A DNA stretch of 64,000 bases from G958296245 sp963664035 (GTDB lineage: Bacteria; Chloroflexota; Dehalococcoidia; Lucifugimonadales; G958296245). Position 1 is the first letter of the stretch; the number at the start of each line of letters is the position of its first letter. This document shows positions 1-7,832 of the stretch, piece by piece. A model generated the notes under the pieces. It did no database searches. It was not told the origin of the DNA and saw nothing but the letters and a program-made list of their open reading frames with translations. The DNA lies in the NCBI GenBank assembly GCA_963664035.2, contig OY760867.2, forward strand, positions 372,001 to 436,000, given 5' to 3'. Both the position numbers and the translations under genes were made by a program.

Positions 1-1
1 C

Positions 2-502
2 GTGCGCGGCTCGGGCGGGGGAGGCATGGAGATAGTGCTGCCGCCGCCCGAGGCGCGGCCGGCGGCAGCCGGCCAGGGGGCGGAGATCAAGGTCTACGTG
101 ACGGGCGCGGTAGCGTCGTCCGGCGTCTACGCGGTCGAGGCCGGGAGCCGCCTGGAGCAGGTGGTGGAGGCCGCTGGGGGGCTGACCGGCGACGCCGACC
201 CTGTGGCCGTCAACCTGGCCGTGCGCGTCGAGGACGAGCAGCATTGGCACGTGCCGCGCGCGGGCGAGTCGGCGCGGCTTCCGTCGGCGGGCGGGCAGTC
301 GGACTCGTCGAAGATCGACCTGAACAGCGCGACGGCCCATGAGCTGGAGACGCTGCCGGGCATAGGGAGCGTCAGGGCGCAGACCATCGTGGACTACCGG
401 CAGGCCAACGGCCCATTCTCCAGCGTCGACGACCTGCTCGCCGTGAGCGGGGTCGGGCCGGCCACCGTGGAGTCGATCCGGGACATGGTCGACGCGCGGT
501 AG
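2..502 (+). CDS. comEA: ComEA-like DNA-binding competence protein (5' end outside window)
   Basis: ComEA binds incoming double-stranded DNA at the cell surface during natural transformation and delivers it to the ComEC channel. The visible 166 residues hold an SLBB domain (about residues 28-93, starting IKVYVTGAV) and a C-terminal helix-hairpin-helix domain (about 104-164) with the motifs LETLPGIGSVRA and LAVSGVGPATV. No signal anchor is visible, so the true N-terminus with its membrane segment most likely lies upstream of base 1. It is followed 7 bp later by comEC on the same strand, the usual order of this uptake operon. The family assignment is firm; the start is not. Confidence 0.9.
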   Translation: MRGSGGGGMEIVLPPPEARPAAAGQGAEIKVYVTGAVASSGVYAVEAGSRLEQVVEAAGGLTGDADPVAVNLAVRVEDEQHWHVPRAGESARLPSAGGQSDSSKIDLNSATAHELETLPGIGSVRAQTIVDYRQANGPFSSVDDLLAVSGVGPATVESIRDMVDAR

Positions 503-509
503 GCGTACG

Positions 510-2903
510 ATGAAGCTCACGCTCGTCGCCGCGGCCTTCGCCGCGGGCGTCTACCTCGGCGCCGAGACGCAGTTGCACGGCGCCGGACTGCTGATGCTCG
601 CCTGCTCCGCCTCAGCGGGGGCGCTCTTCCTGAAGGCGCGGGGACTGCCATACCTGCCCGCCGTCCTGCTGGCGGCGGCCCTGCTGGGCGCATCCAGGGG
701 CGCCGCGTTCGACCCGGGCGGCGCGGGCCCGCTGTCCCAATACCACGGCGTGGAGGAGGTGAGCGTCACCGGCTGGATTGCCGACGACCCGGAGCCGGTG
801 GGGCGGGCGGTCCGTTTCCGCTTCCGCGTGGAGGAGGTGTCGGGCAGCGTCGAGGGCGGGGACGTGCTGGTGACCATGGAGGCCGCCGAAGCCAGGTACG
901 GCGACAGGCTGCTCCTCACGGGCGCATTGGAGCAGCCGCCGGCGTTCGAGGGCTTCGACTACGCCGGGTTCCTCGCGCGGCGCGGGATCGGCTCCATCAT
1001 GTCGTTCCCGGAGGCGCGAGTGCTCGACGGCAAGCGCGGGTCGCCGCTCTCCAGGGCGCTGACGGGGCTGCGGCTCAGGCTGGCGGAGGCCACGGAGCGG
1101 GTCGTGCCGGAGCCGCAGGCGGCGTTCGGCCAGGCGGTGCTGCTCGGCATACGGGACCGGTTGCCTGCCAGGCTGGTAGACGACTTCAGGGCGACCGGAA
1201 CCTCGCACCTGCTGGCCATATCGGGGCTGCACGTCGGCATCCTGCTCGGCCTTAGCCTGGCAGCGAGCCAGTGGCTGCTGGGGCGGCGCAGGAACCTGTA
1301 CCTGGTAGCGCCGCTGCTACTCCTCTGGCTCTACGCCGCGCTCGCCGGAATGTCCCCGTCGGTGACGCGGGCGGCGATAATGGCCAGCGTCTACGTCGCG
1401 GCGATGGCGTTGGGGCGGCCCCGCGCAATACTGCCGTCGCTGGGGCTGGCCGCGGCGGTTATGGTGGCGTTCGACCCGAAGGCGCTCTGGAGCGTCTCGT
1501 TCCAGCTTAGCTTCGCCGCCATGGCCGGGATCGCGGTGTTTGCGGAGCCCGTAGGGAGGCTGCTGGGCAGGGCGCTGGGCGCGCCCGCCGACGTTGCGGA
1601 CGAGCTCAGGCTCCGGCAGTGGGCCGCCGCGTCGGTGGGTATGGGCGCGGCGGCCACGCTCGCCACGTGGCCGCTGGTGGCCTTCTACTTCGAGCGCGTC
1701 TCCTTCATAGGGCTGCCGGTGACGCTGCTGGCGCTTCCGGCGCTGCCCGCCGTGCTGCTGGCCCACGCCGCGGCGGGCGCGCTGGGGCTCGCCGCCACGT
1801 GGCTGACCGCGCCGTTGGGCTGGCTGGCGTGGGCCGCGGGCTCCTACGTCACGGGCCTGGTGGCCCTCGCCGCCAGGCTGCCCGTTGCGGACGCGGAGGT
1901 CGGACGCATGGCCCCCGTCTTCCTCTGGGCCTACTACGCCCTGCTGGTAGCCGCCGCCCTCGGACGGAGGCGGCTCGGCAGCCTTGCACGATGGGCCGCG
2001 GCGGCGGTCCCCAGGCCCGGTTGGGGATGGCTCGCGGCGGCACAGGCGCCGCTATGGCTGCTCGCCCCCGTGGTCGCGGCCGCCGCGCTCGCATGGGTGG
2101 CCGTGCTCTCGCTGCCGGACGGCAGGCTGCGCGTGACCTTCGCGGACGTGGGCCAGGGCGACGCGGCGTTCATCGTCACCCCCGGCGGGGCGCAGATAAT
2201 GATGGACGGCGGGGACGACCCGGACGAGGCCGCCAGGATCGCGGCCTCGAAGATGCCGTTCTGGGACCGTACCATCGACCTAGTCATACTCACCCACCCG
2301 CACCACGACCACGTGGCCGGCCTCACGGAGGTGCTCCGCCGATACCGGGTGCTCAACGTGCTGGAGCGCCGGCTGGAGTACGACGGCGCGGCCTACCGCG
2401 ACTGGCGAGCGGCCGTCGCCGCGGAGGGCGCGATGGTGACGCAGGCCGCGGCGGGGCAGACCATCGCGTTCGCGGACGGGACCGTCCTCGAGGTCGTCAA
2501 CCCGCCGGAGCGTCTAGCGGGGACCGCGCTAACGGACGTTAACAACTCGTCCGTCGCCATCCGCCTCAGCTATGGCTCGGTGAGCTTCATGCTCACGGGC
2601 GACATGTACGTCGACGCCGAGGCCCGGCTGCTGCGCTCGGGGCTGCGGGTCGATGCCGACGTGCTGAAGGTGGCGCACCACGGCAGCAGGACGTCATCGT
2701 CCGAGGAGTTCCTGCACGAGGTCGGCCCCGCTGCCGCGGTGGTCTCCGTCGGCGAGGGTAACAGGTACGGCCATCCTCACCCGGACATCATGCGCGCGCT
2801 GCGGGGCCTCGTGCCCGAGGGGCAGGTGTTCCTCACGTCGGAGCGCGGCGCCATAGAGTTCACCTACGACGGCGACCGGCTCAGGGCGAAAACCGAGAAG
2901 TAG
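510..2903 (+). CDS. comEC: ComEC/Rec2 DNA uptake channel
   Basis: ComEC is the inner-membrane channel through which one DNA strand enters during transformation. At 797 residues it has full family length. Two or three N-terminal membrane segments are followed by the DUF4131 region, the ComEC/Rec2 competence domain with many hydrophobic helices (about 205-560, including SHLLAISGLHVGI), and a C-terminal metallo-beta-lactamase domain (about 565-790) with FADVGQGDAAF and THPHHDHVAG metal ligands. That domain is thought to degrade the non-transported strand. ATG lies just after the comEA stop, so the two genes are probably cotranscribed. No other competence gene is in the window. Confidence 0.95.
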   Translation: MKLTLVAAAFAAGVYLGAETQLHGAGLLMLACSASAGALFLKARGLPYLPAVLLAAALLGASRGAAFDPGGAGPLSQYHGVEEVSVTGWIADDPEPVGRAVRFRFRVEEVSGSVEGGDVLVTMEAAEARYGDRLLLTGALEQPPAFEGFDYAGFLARRGIGSIMSFPEARVLDGKRGSPLSRALTGLRLRLAEATERVVPEPQAAFGQAVLLGIRDRLPARLVDDFRATGTSHLLAISGLHVGILLGLSLAASQWLLGRRRNLYLVAPLLLLWLYAALAGMSPSVTRAAIMASVYVAAMALGRPRAILPSLGLAAAVMVAFDPKALWSVSFQLSFAAMAGIAVFAEPVGRLLGRALGAPADVADELRLRQWAAASVGMGAAATLATWPLVAFYFERVSFIGLPVTLLALPALPAVLLAHAAAGALGLAATWLTAPLGWLAWAAGSYVTGLVALAARLPVADAEVGRMAPVFLWAYYALLVAAALGRRRLGSLARWAAAAVPRPGWGWLAAAQAPLWLLAPVVAAAALAWVAVLSLPDGRLRVTFADVGQGDAAFIVTPGGAQIMMDGGDDPDEAARIAASKMPFWDRTIDLVILTHPHHDHVAGLTEVLRRYRVLNVLERRLEYDGAAYRDWRAAVAAEGAMVTQAAAGQTIAFADGTVLEVVNPPERLAGTALTDVNNSSVAIRLSYGSVSFMLTGDMYVDAEARLLRSGLRVDADVLKVAHHGSRTSSSEEFLHEVGPAAAVVSVGEGNRYGHPHPDIMRALRGLVPEGQVFLTSERGAIEFTYDGDRLRAKTEK

Positions 2904-2943
2904 AAGCAGTAAGGGCACCGCCTTCCTCCAGAACATCCAAGCG

Positions 2944-3033
2944 GTGAGAATAGACTACACCCGCCAGATCGTATATGTGAGGTTCGTAGGCACACACGTA
3001 GATTACGACCGCATCGATACCGAAGAAGTATGA
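2944..3033 (+). pseudogene. HigB-type toxin remnant (C-terminal fragment)
   Basis: This short frame encodes about 29 residues, including IVYVRFVGTHVDYDRID, which match the conserved C-terminal end of HigB-family mRNA-cleaving toxins (typical ending FVGTHxxYDRIDA). The first two thirds of the toxin are missing, because the comEC stop lies only about 40 bp upstream. Reading further back in the same frame gives a few more codons but no start and no toxin N-terminus. It sits 9 bp before a HigA-like frame, the normal toxin-antitoxin order, so it is best read as the decayed 3' end of a higBA module. Confidence 0.7.
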
Positions 3034-3042
3034 GGTACAGCG

Positions 3043-3321
3043 ATGACGCGCATCAGGCCGGTGAGGACAGAAGAAGATTACGAAGCCGCGTTGGTCCGGA
3101 TCGACGAGCTCATGGACGCTGAGGCGAATACTCCCGAGGACGACGAGCTCGATGTGCTCGTCGGTCTTGTCGAGCGTTACGAGGAGACGCACCACCCCAT
3201 CCCTCCACCTGACCCGATCGCGGCTATCGAGTTCCGCATGGACCAGACAATTACCGCCTGCTGTCCCAGTTCGTTGGCTCCGGCCAAGTCAGGCGGCAAT
3301 TCGCCGCATAGGGAGAACTGA
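3043..3321 (+). pseudogene. HigA-type antitoxin remnant, frameshifted
   Basis: Residues 1-67 read like a HigA-family antitoxin N-terminus (IRPVRTEEDYEAAL, LMDAEANTPEDDELDVLVGLVE, HHPIPPPDPIAAIEFRMDQ). Immediately afterwards the frame leaves the family: the helix-turn-helix continuation is absent in frame 0, while a neighbouring frame gives LLSQFVGSGQVRRQFAA then a stop, resembling a corrupted HTH segment. The 92-residue product would therefore lack its DNA-binding domain. With the truncated toxin just upstream this is a dead higBA module. A functional shortened antitoxin that neutralises toxins elsewhere cannot be excluded. Confidence 0.7.
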
Positions 3322-3347
3322 GCCTGGGTTCTTGGGACGCGGGTCAG

Positions 3348-3734
3348 TCAGACCGATGCGCCGCGCGGCAAACTGTCGCGGACGTCGCGCATGGCGTGCA
3401 GCAGGACGTGCGCGTCATCGATGGCAAGGCGCACTTCGTCCGGCTCCCAGATCTCGTCGTAGAAGTTGATGTGCAGGTGTTCGACCTGGGTGAATCTGCG
3501 CGTGCACTGCTCAGGGTCGTCGGCTTGCCGGATCAGAGTCCTTGCGGCTTTGCGGACGTTGTAGTGAGAGCCGTGCGGCCAGCCCTGCTCTTGCGCCACT
3601 GACTTGACGTAGTGGGCAACCGCGCCCCAAGCCTTCTCGGAGGCCTGCAGGTAGTCGCCTGCCGCGTACTCGGCTTCGGCCTGTTCGAGAAACCGTACGC
3701 TTATATCCTGGTGATGACGCTCTACTGTTGCCAT
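3348..3734 (-). CDS. HEPN/PaREP1-like small protein
   Basis: A 128-residue, mostly alpha-helical protein. The segments AEAEYAAGDYLQASEKAWGAVAHYVKSVA and HLHINFYDEIWEPDEVRLAIDDAHVLLHAMRD follow the PaREP1/HEPN-like helical pattern, in which small proteins often accompany a minimal nucleotidyltransferase or act in toxin-antitoxin settings. No nucleotidyltransferase partner is adjacent, and no R-x4-6-H RNase motif of active HEPN toxins is clear. It is transcribed toward the higBA remnant. The family is assigned by pattern only and the function is unknown. Confidence 0.6.
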   Translation of the reverse strand: MATVERHHQDISVRFLEQAEAEYAAGDYLQASEKAWGAVAHYVKSVAQEQGWPHGSHYNVRKAARTLIRQADDPEQCTRRFTQVEHLHINFYDEIWEPDEVRLAIDDAHVLLHAMRDVRDSLPRGASV

Positions 3735-3919
3735 ATCCGTGTCGGGTCGGGTACAGAGACCTGGAAGTACTCCACTCCAGGGAGATCTGGAAGTTTAGAG
3801 GGTGAGAGGGGTCCATAGCTAGGGTATCGTAGCAGTTGATGGGAATTGCAAGGTAGAAGTTCATGATGTTAGACTACAGATAGTCACGTAGGAGCCGGGG
3901 CCCAAAAAGCCCTAGGGCC

Positions 3920-3984
3920 GTCGGGAGACGCGGAGAGCGCTGCTCAACGTCTTCATGTCTCCCGGTGGCCCGCGTCTTCCCGAC
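3920..3984. repeat. Long imperfect inverted repeat (hairpin), in the 3735-4037 gap
   Basis: The arms GTCGGGAGACGCGG (3920-3933) and CCGCGTCTTCCCGAC (3970-3984) are complementary except for one bulged base and enclose a 36-base loop. This dominates the roughly 300-bp gene-free stretch 3735-4037 between the HEPN-like gene and the zinc-ribbon membrane protein. Nothing else recognisable is in that gap. It could be a structured leader, a terminator-like element (no U-run follows) or a relic of a mobile element. Confidence 0.55.
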
Positions 3985-4037
3985 AGGGTGGCTCTTACGT
4001 GACAGTTGAGCAAGCTGGTCACTGGGAGGCATCCCCT

Positions 4038-4949
4038 ATGAATTGTTCGAGATGCGGACAGTCCTTTGAAGACACAGGCCCTTACTGTGAGAAGTGTACG
4101 CAAGCTATTGCACGAAATAGGAAGACTAATAAACAAAAACGAATGACAATGAATTTAACTAGGGCGAAGCATGTAACGACAGGCGTTGCTCGTACCACTA
4201 AGGTTCCAGAGGATGTGTGGATTGGTAAGCGCGGCCATATGTTTAAGTGGGGAAGTTGGCTGCTACTGCCTGCCATACCGATGATATTGACTCTAGGAGT
4301 GCTGTACTTCCTAATAGACGTATGGGAGGTCATGGATCTCCCTAATAAGACCACTTGGCCGTTGATGTTGGTGTTTGGGTATCTCATGTTGGTAGTTCCT
4401 GTTGGTGTGGCATTGGCATTGCTAGGGATCGGGGCGGATGTGATTCAACGAGGATGGAAGCGTCTATCCAAACCGGCTAAGTGGGGTTTGGGATTGGGGC
4501 TGGGAGTAACGGTGATTGTGTTAATCAGTGTGTGTCTCCCAGATCCAGAAGACGAAGCTAGTAGTGAGAAGGAAGCACAATTTCAGAGTGAGACGTTTTC
4601 AGCTCCAGGAGTGTTTACAATACAGGAAGCACGCTCACGGGGATTGTTAACACAGGAAGACGAGCAGTACGCGGCCCTGTGGCGAGAACGTGATATACAT
4701 TGGGATCGATTGAAAGCGATGGATGGAGTAATAGAGAAAGTTCTAGCGGACGAGGTGACAAGTTCAGAAGAAGCGGATCTTCTATGCATTGCAGCACCTC
4801 AATGGAGCAGTCAATTGGACGGAGTAGTGGCGTATACTCAGCGCTTGGAAGACGTAAATAAAGCTGAGGCAAATGTATTATTTGCAGCAGCGGAACAGAG
4901 GCAAGAAGCAGTGATTGAATTACAAAATATATGCGCCGAGACACGCTAG
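4038..4949 (+). CDS. Zinc-ribbon membrane protein of unknown function
   Basis: I do not recognise a named family. The ATG at 4038 is chosen over an in-frame upstream start because GGGAGG lies 8 bp before it. The 303-residue product opens with a zinc ribbon (CSRCGQ...CEKC), then a basic linker and three hydrophobic segments (around WLLLPAIPMILTLGVLYFL, MLVFGYLMLVVPVGVALALL and GLGLGVTVIVLISV), and ends in a roughly 120-residue acidic helical tail with little hydrophobicity. Base composition is clearly AT-richer than the flanking genes, which suggests transfer. A second small zinc-ribbon gene of similar composition follows 100 bp later. Confidence 0.65.
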   Translation: MNCSRCGQSFEDTGPYCEKCTQAIARNRKTNKQKRMTMNLTRAKHVTTGVARTTKVPEDVWIGKRGHMFKWGSWLLLPAIPMILTLGVLYFLIDVWEVMDLPNKTTWPLMLVFGYLMLVVPVGVALALLGIGADVIQRGWKRLSKPAKWGLGLGLGVTVIVLISVCLPDPEDEASSEKEAQFQSETFSAPGVFTIQEARSRGLLTQEDEQYAALWRERDIHWDRLKAMDGVIEKVLADEVTSSEEADLLCIAAPQWSSQLDGVVAYTQRLEDVNKAEANVLFAAAEQRQEAVIELQNICAETR

Positions 4950-5050
4950 GGGCGGAGGTGAAAGGCTTGCAATTGGTGTTTATAAGTCCCAATTCTATTG
5001 GGGTGTATTTTCCTCAGTAAGGATCGGGCGGTGAGTATAAGGAGATAGGC

Positions 5051-5317
5051 ATGGCAGTAGGCAGGAAGTGCTCGTTCTGTGGGGGACTTACTCTCCATGT
5101 TGACGACGATTCAAAGTCATTCAGGGAGTGCTCAAGCTGCGGATTCATTGGATGGGGAGTAGTTGACCCCGTCAACCCTGGAAAGGGCAAGGGCTTCAGA
5201 TGCGTCAACTGTCAGAAGCAGACACTGCACTTTCTTGTGAACGTGGCAGATACGGATGTAGAGATGTTCAGATGCTCTACCTGCCTGTATGCGGGCGTCA
5301 GGCCCGCTCCTAGGTAG
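5051..5317 (+). CDS. Small double zinc-ribbon protein
   Basis: 88 residues with four CxxC pairs (CSFC, CSSC, CVNC, CSTC), enough for two zinc ribbons back to back, and no membrane segment. Such proteins usually bind nucleic acid or another protein, but no specific function can be read from the sequence. AAGGAG lies 7-12 bp before the ATG. Like the preceding gene it is AT-richer than its surroundings. It ends 2 bp before the convergent transglutaminase gene. Confidence 0.65.
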   Translation: MAVGRKCSFCGGLTLHVDDDSKSFRECSSCGFIGWGVVDPVNPGKGKGFRCVNCQKQTLHFLVNVADTDVEMFRCSTCLYAGVRPAPR

Positions 5318-5318
5318 C

Positions 5319-6179
5319 CTACTCCACCGGGCGCATCCGCACGTCCACCTCCAGCGTGCTGTCGCCGCCGCCGAGCAGCACGCCCCTGGTCGGGGCCACG
5401 TCCTGGTAGTCGCGGCCCACCGCGACGCGAACGTGGCTCCCGCCGGCAAGGCGGCCGTTGGTCGGGTCGAAGCCGGTCCAGCCGAGGCCGGGCAGCAGGC
5501 ACTCGACCCAGGCGTGGGACGCCGACGCCAGCGCCGTGCTGCCCGAGTCCAGCGGCACGTAGCCGGAGACGTACTGGGTCGGCACGCCCCACGAGCGCGC
5601 GATCGCGATCATGACGTGGGCGTAGTCCTGGCATACGCCCTGGCCGGTCTCCAGGATGTGGTCGATGGACGAGACGACCGAGGTGCTCCCAGGCACGTAT
5701 TCGAAGCCCCTATGGAGCGAGTCCGAGAGCGCGGCCAGGGCCTCCAGCGGGTCGCCCTCCGCCCGGATGGACGTCCGGGCCACGAAGTCGTCCAGGGCGG
5801 CGGAGGGCCGCGCCAGCGCGCTGGGGCGGGTGAAGTCCCAGTGCGCGAACGAGTCCCTCCACGACCGGACCTCCTCCCATGCGCCGGCGCCCACGGCCCC
5901 GGCGGGCGGCGCCTGGGCCTCGGTCTCTACCGTGGAGAGGGCCGCGATCTCCAGCGCGTCGTGCTCACGGTGGATGTTCAGCACGTGCTTGGCGTTGCCG
6001 AAGGCGTCCGTCTCGACGTTCATGGAGGAGGGAGGCGTCGTGGAGAGCTCGAAGCCCAACAGGCGCTGGCCCGGCTCGTCGCGGGGCCTCATGCACAGCG
6101 ACATGACGCAGCCCCGCACCGGCGCGCCGTAGCGGAAGCGGGAGACGTGTCTTATCTCGTATCGGGTCGTGCCGGCCAT
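5319..6179 (-). CDS. Transglutaminase-like cysteine protease family protein
   Basis: 286 residues with an N-terminal bacterial transglutaminase-like beta domain (TRYEIRHVSRFRYGAPVRG) and a transglutaminase core carrying the Cys-His-Asp triad: GQGVCQDYAHVMIAIAR (Cys), SHAWVECLLPGLGWTGFDPTNG (His and Asp). Genes of this type are found with an alpha-E protein and a circularly permuted ATP-grasp enzyme. Comparative work has linked the trio to synthesis or trimming of a small peptide or peptide tag, but the product is unknown. Here it is the last gene of that minus-strand operon, 3 bp after the alpha-E gene. Confidence 0.88.
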   Translation of the reverse strand: MAGTTRYEIRHVSRFRYGAPVRGCVMSLCMRPRDEPGQRLLGFELSTTPPSSMNVETDAFGNAKHVLNIHREHDALEIAALSTVETEAQAPPAGAVGAGAWEEVRSWRDSFAHWDFTRPSALARPSAALDDFVARTSIRAEGDPLEALAALSDSLHRGFEYVPGSTSVVSSIDHILETGQGVCQDYAHVMIAIARSWGVPTQYVSGYVPLDSGSTALASASHAWVECLLPGLGWTGFDPTNGRLAGGSHVRVAVGRDYQDVAPTRGVLLGGGDSTLEVDVRMRPVE

Positions 6180-6182
6180 GCG

Positions 6183-7145
6183 TCAGAGCGGGCGGAAGTC
6201 TCCCACCGGGTAGTCGAAGTAGGCGGAAACGACGAGGCTGTGCATGTCCCTGCCGTATTCACGCACCTGCCGCAGCAGCTCCGCGTGGTCATCCCGGTCC
6301 GGCCAGTCGTACCGCACCAGGGCGGCCATGCGCCCGGCCAGCCGCGACGCGGCGGCGCTGGAGTCCGCGTCCGGGCCGGGGCCGAGCGCGTCGAGCTCGG
6401 CGGACACCACGTCGAGGGAGCGGCACAGCGAATCGGGCAGCATGGGGTCGGTCGCCAGCAGGTCCAGCACCTGCCGGGGCCGCACCTCGACGCTGTAGCT
6501 GCGGTCGTACGCCTCGAAGGCGTGGTACGCGCGCAGCAGGCTCGTCCAGTCCGCCTCCGACTCCTCCGTGGTCGTCGAGTCGGCGTCAAGCTGGGTCAAC
6601 AGCAGCGAGGCGCATAGCTGCGAGCGCTCTATGAACCGGCCCAGCTGGATGAAGCTCCAGCCCTCGTCCCTGTACATGGTGGCGGCTGCCACCCCCGAGA
6701 AGGTCGCGATCTCCGACACCGTCTCATCGTAGAAGCTCTCGGGGGTACCCCATATGTCCTGGATGCCCAGCTTCTGTATCCGCAGGTACGCGAGATTCAG
6801 CCTGACCCACATCTCGGCGCTGATGGAGTGGCGCGTCTGCCGTGCGTTCTCCCGGCCCAGCGCAAAGCAGCTCCATATCGAGTCCGGGTTGGAGCGCTCG
6901 AACGTGAGGTCGTCGGCGAGGGTGTAGGAGTCCGCCAGCGTGAACGAGTCGTCGCTCACCTCGAGCGTGTCGCCGGGAGGCTGCCTGCCCATGCTGCCGT
7001 AGATGCGGCTCCAGCCGAAATATATCTCGCGCGGCGGCCGGTCCACCAGCGCCCCCGTCTGGAGCCGCAGCAGCCGGCACAGGTGCTCTGCCCGCTCCAA
7101 GTAGCGGCCCATCCAGTAGAGCCCCTGTGCGCTGCGCGATAGCAT
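6183..7145 (-). CDS. Alpha-E domain protein
   Basis: 320 residues, almost entirely alpha-helical, starting MLSRSAQGLYWMGRYLERAEH, the hallmark start of alpha-E proteins. These helical proteins always accompany ATP-grasp and transglutaminase-like partners in a putative peptide-forming system; the biochemical role is not established. The ATG lies inside a 31-bp sequence that recurs at 7801-7832 next to the ATP-grasp stop codon, showing that the alpha-E gene once began 3 bp after that gene and was later separated from it by insertion of the Uma2 gene. Confidence 0.9.
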   Translation of the reverse strand: MLSRSAQGLYWMGRYLERAEHLCRLLRLQTGALVDRPPREIYFGWSRIYGSMGRQPPGDTLEVSDDSFTLADSYTLADDLTFERSNPDSIWSCFALGRENARQTRHSISAEMWVRLNLAYLRIQKLGIQDIWGTPESFYDETVSEIATFSGVAAATMYRDEGWSFIQLGRFIERSQLCASLLLTQLDADSTTTEESEADWTSLLRAYHAFEAYDRSYSVEVRPRQVLDLLATDPMLPDSLCRSLDVVSAELDALGPGPDADSSAAASRLAGRMAALVRYDWPDRDDHAELLRQVREYGRDMHSLVVSAYFDYPVGDFRPL

Positions 7146-7160
7146 CCCTCAGTCCTCCAG
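7130..7160. repeat. Direct repeat flanking the Uma2 insertion, copy 1
   Basis: 31 bp containing the first codons of the alpha-E gene plus, ahead of them, a copy of the last codons and stop of the ATP-grasp gene (CTGGAGGACTGA on the minus strand). It matches 7801-7832 with one substitution and one 1-bp length difference. The pair brackets exactly the 640-bp segment holding the Uma2 gene, as expected for a target duplication. Confidence 0.8.
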
Positions 7161-7161
7161 G

Positions 7162-7725
7162 CTACGCGTCGAACACCTCGCGGACCGCGCAGGTGAAGCC
7201 GGGCAGCGCGTCGAGGCCGTCGAGCGCGTCGTTCTCGGTGAGCGTCGACGCAGCGAGGCCCTCCCTGTACACGTCCACGGTCCGCGTCTGCGGGCGCGCC
7301 ACCCAGACCATGCGCACTCCGTAACTCAGCCACATCAGCGCCTTGTCGTTGACCTCCCGCAAGCTGTCGCCGGGAGATGCGACCTCCACAACGAGGTCGG
7401 GAACGGCCTCGGCGTAGCCCGTGACTCGGACGCCCGGCGGTATCTTCTCCGCCGAAAAGTACGCTATGTCGGGCTCGCGCACGGTGTCCGGGTCGCGCTC
7501 CAGCCAGACCCCGGAGTCCGACGCCGTCAACCGCCCCAGCTTCCGCGGCTTGACGAACGCCCACAACATAGCCGCCATGTTCACGACGACCTCGCCGTGC
7601 TCCTGTCCAGTCGGCATGGTCTCGCAGAGCGCCCCCCGGATAAGCTCGCCGCGGACCCCCTCGCTGTACAATCGCAGCAGGTCGTCGGCGGTCATCCGCC
7701 GCGTGTCCGTATGCGCAATGGTCAT
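7162..7725 (-). CDS. Uma2 family (DUF820) endonuclease-like protein
   Basis: 187 residues. Uma2/DUF820 proteins share a PD-(D/E)XK nuclease fold and are hugely expanded in cyanobacteria and Chloroflexota; cellular roles are mostly unknown. The core PDLVVEVASPGDS followed by REVNDKALMWLSYGVRMVWV carries the acidic residues and helix typical of the fold. The stop codon begins 2 bp from the edge of a direct repeat. The gene and about 75 bp of 5' flank lie between two copies of that repeat, interrupting an otherwise contiguous ATP-grasp/alpha-E/transglutaminase operon in the same orientation. A second, divergent Uma2 gene is at 46048-46599. Confidence 0.88.
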   Translation of the reverse strand: MTIAHTDTRRMTADDLLRLYSEGVRGELIRGALCETMPTGQEHGEVVVNMAAMLWAFVKPRKLGRLTASDSGVWLERDPDTVREPDIAYFSAEKIPPGVRVTGYAEAVPDLVVEVASPGDSLREVNDKALMWLSYGVRMVWVARPQTRTVDVYREGLAASTLTENDALDGLDALPGFTCAVREVFDA

Positions 7726-7800
7726 GTCCGCCCCCTCGCGACGGGCCTAATGATAACACCCCCTGTCATTGCCGGTACCGCATCCTTGGAGCGAGAGAGC

Positions 7801-7832
7801 CGCTGCGCGATAACATCCCCTCAGTCCTCCAG
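7801..7832. repeat. Direct repeat flanking the Uma2 insertion, copy 2
   Basis: 32-bp partner of 7130-7160. It contains the genuine end of the ATP-grasp gene and, beyond it, a now useless copy of the first alpha-E codons (ATG then TTA TCG CGC AGC). This vestigial start shows that the original gene junction lay here before the insertion. Confidence 0.8.

Noticed and set aside
5289..6617. 442-codon plus-strand open frame opposite the transglutaminase and alpha-E genes
   Set aside because: Arg/His/Gly-rich antisense shadow of GC-rich coding DNA; the minus-strand genes have clear family motifs.
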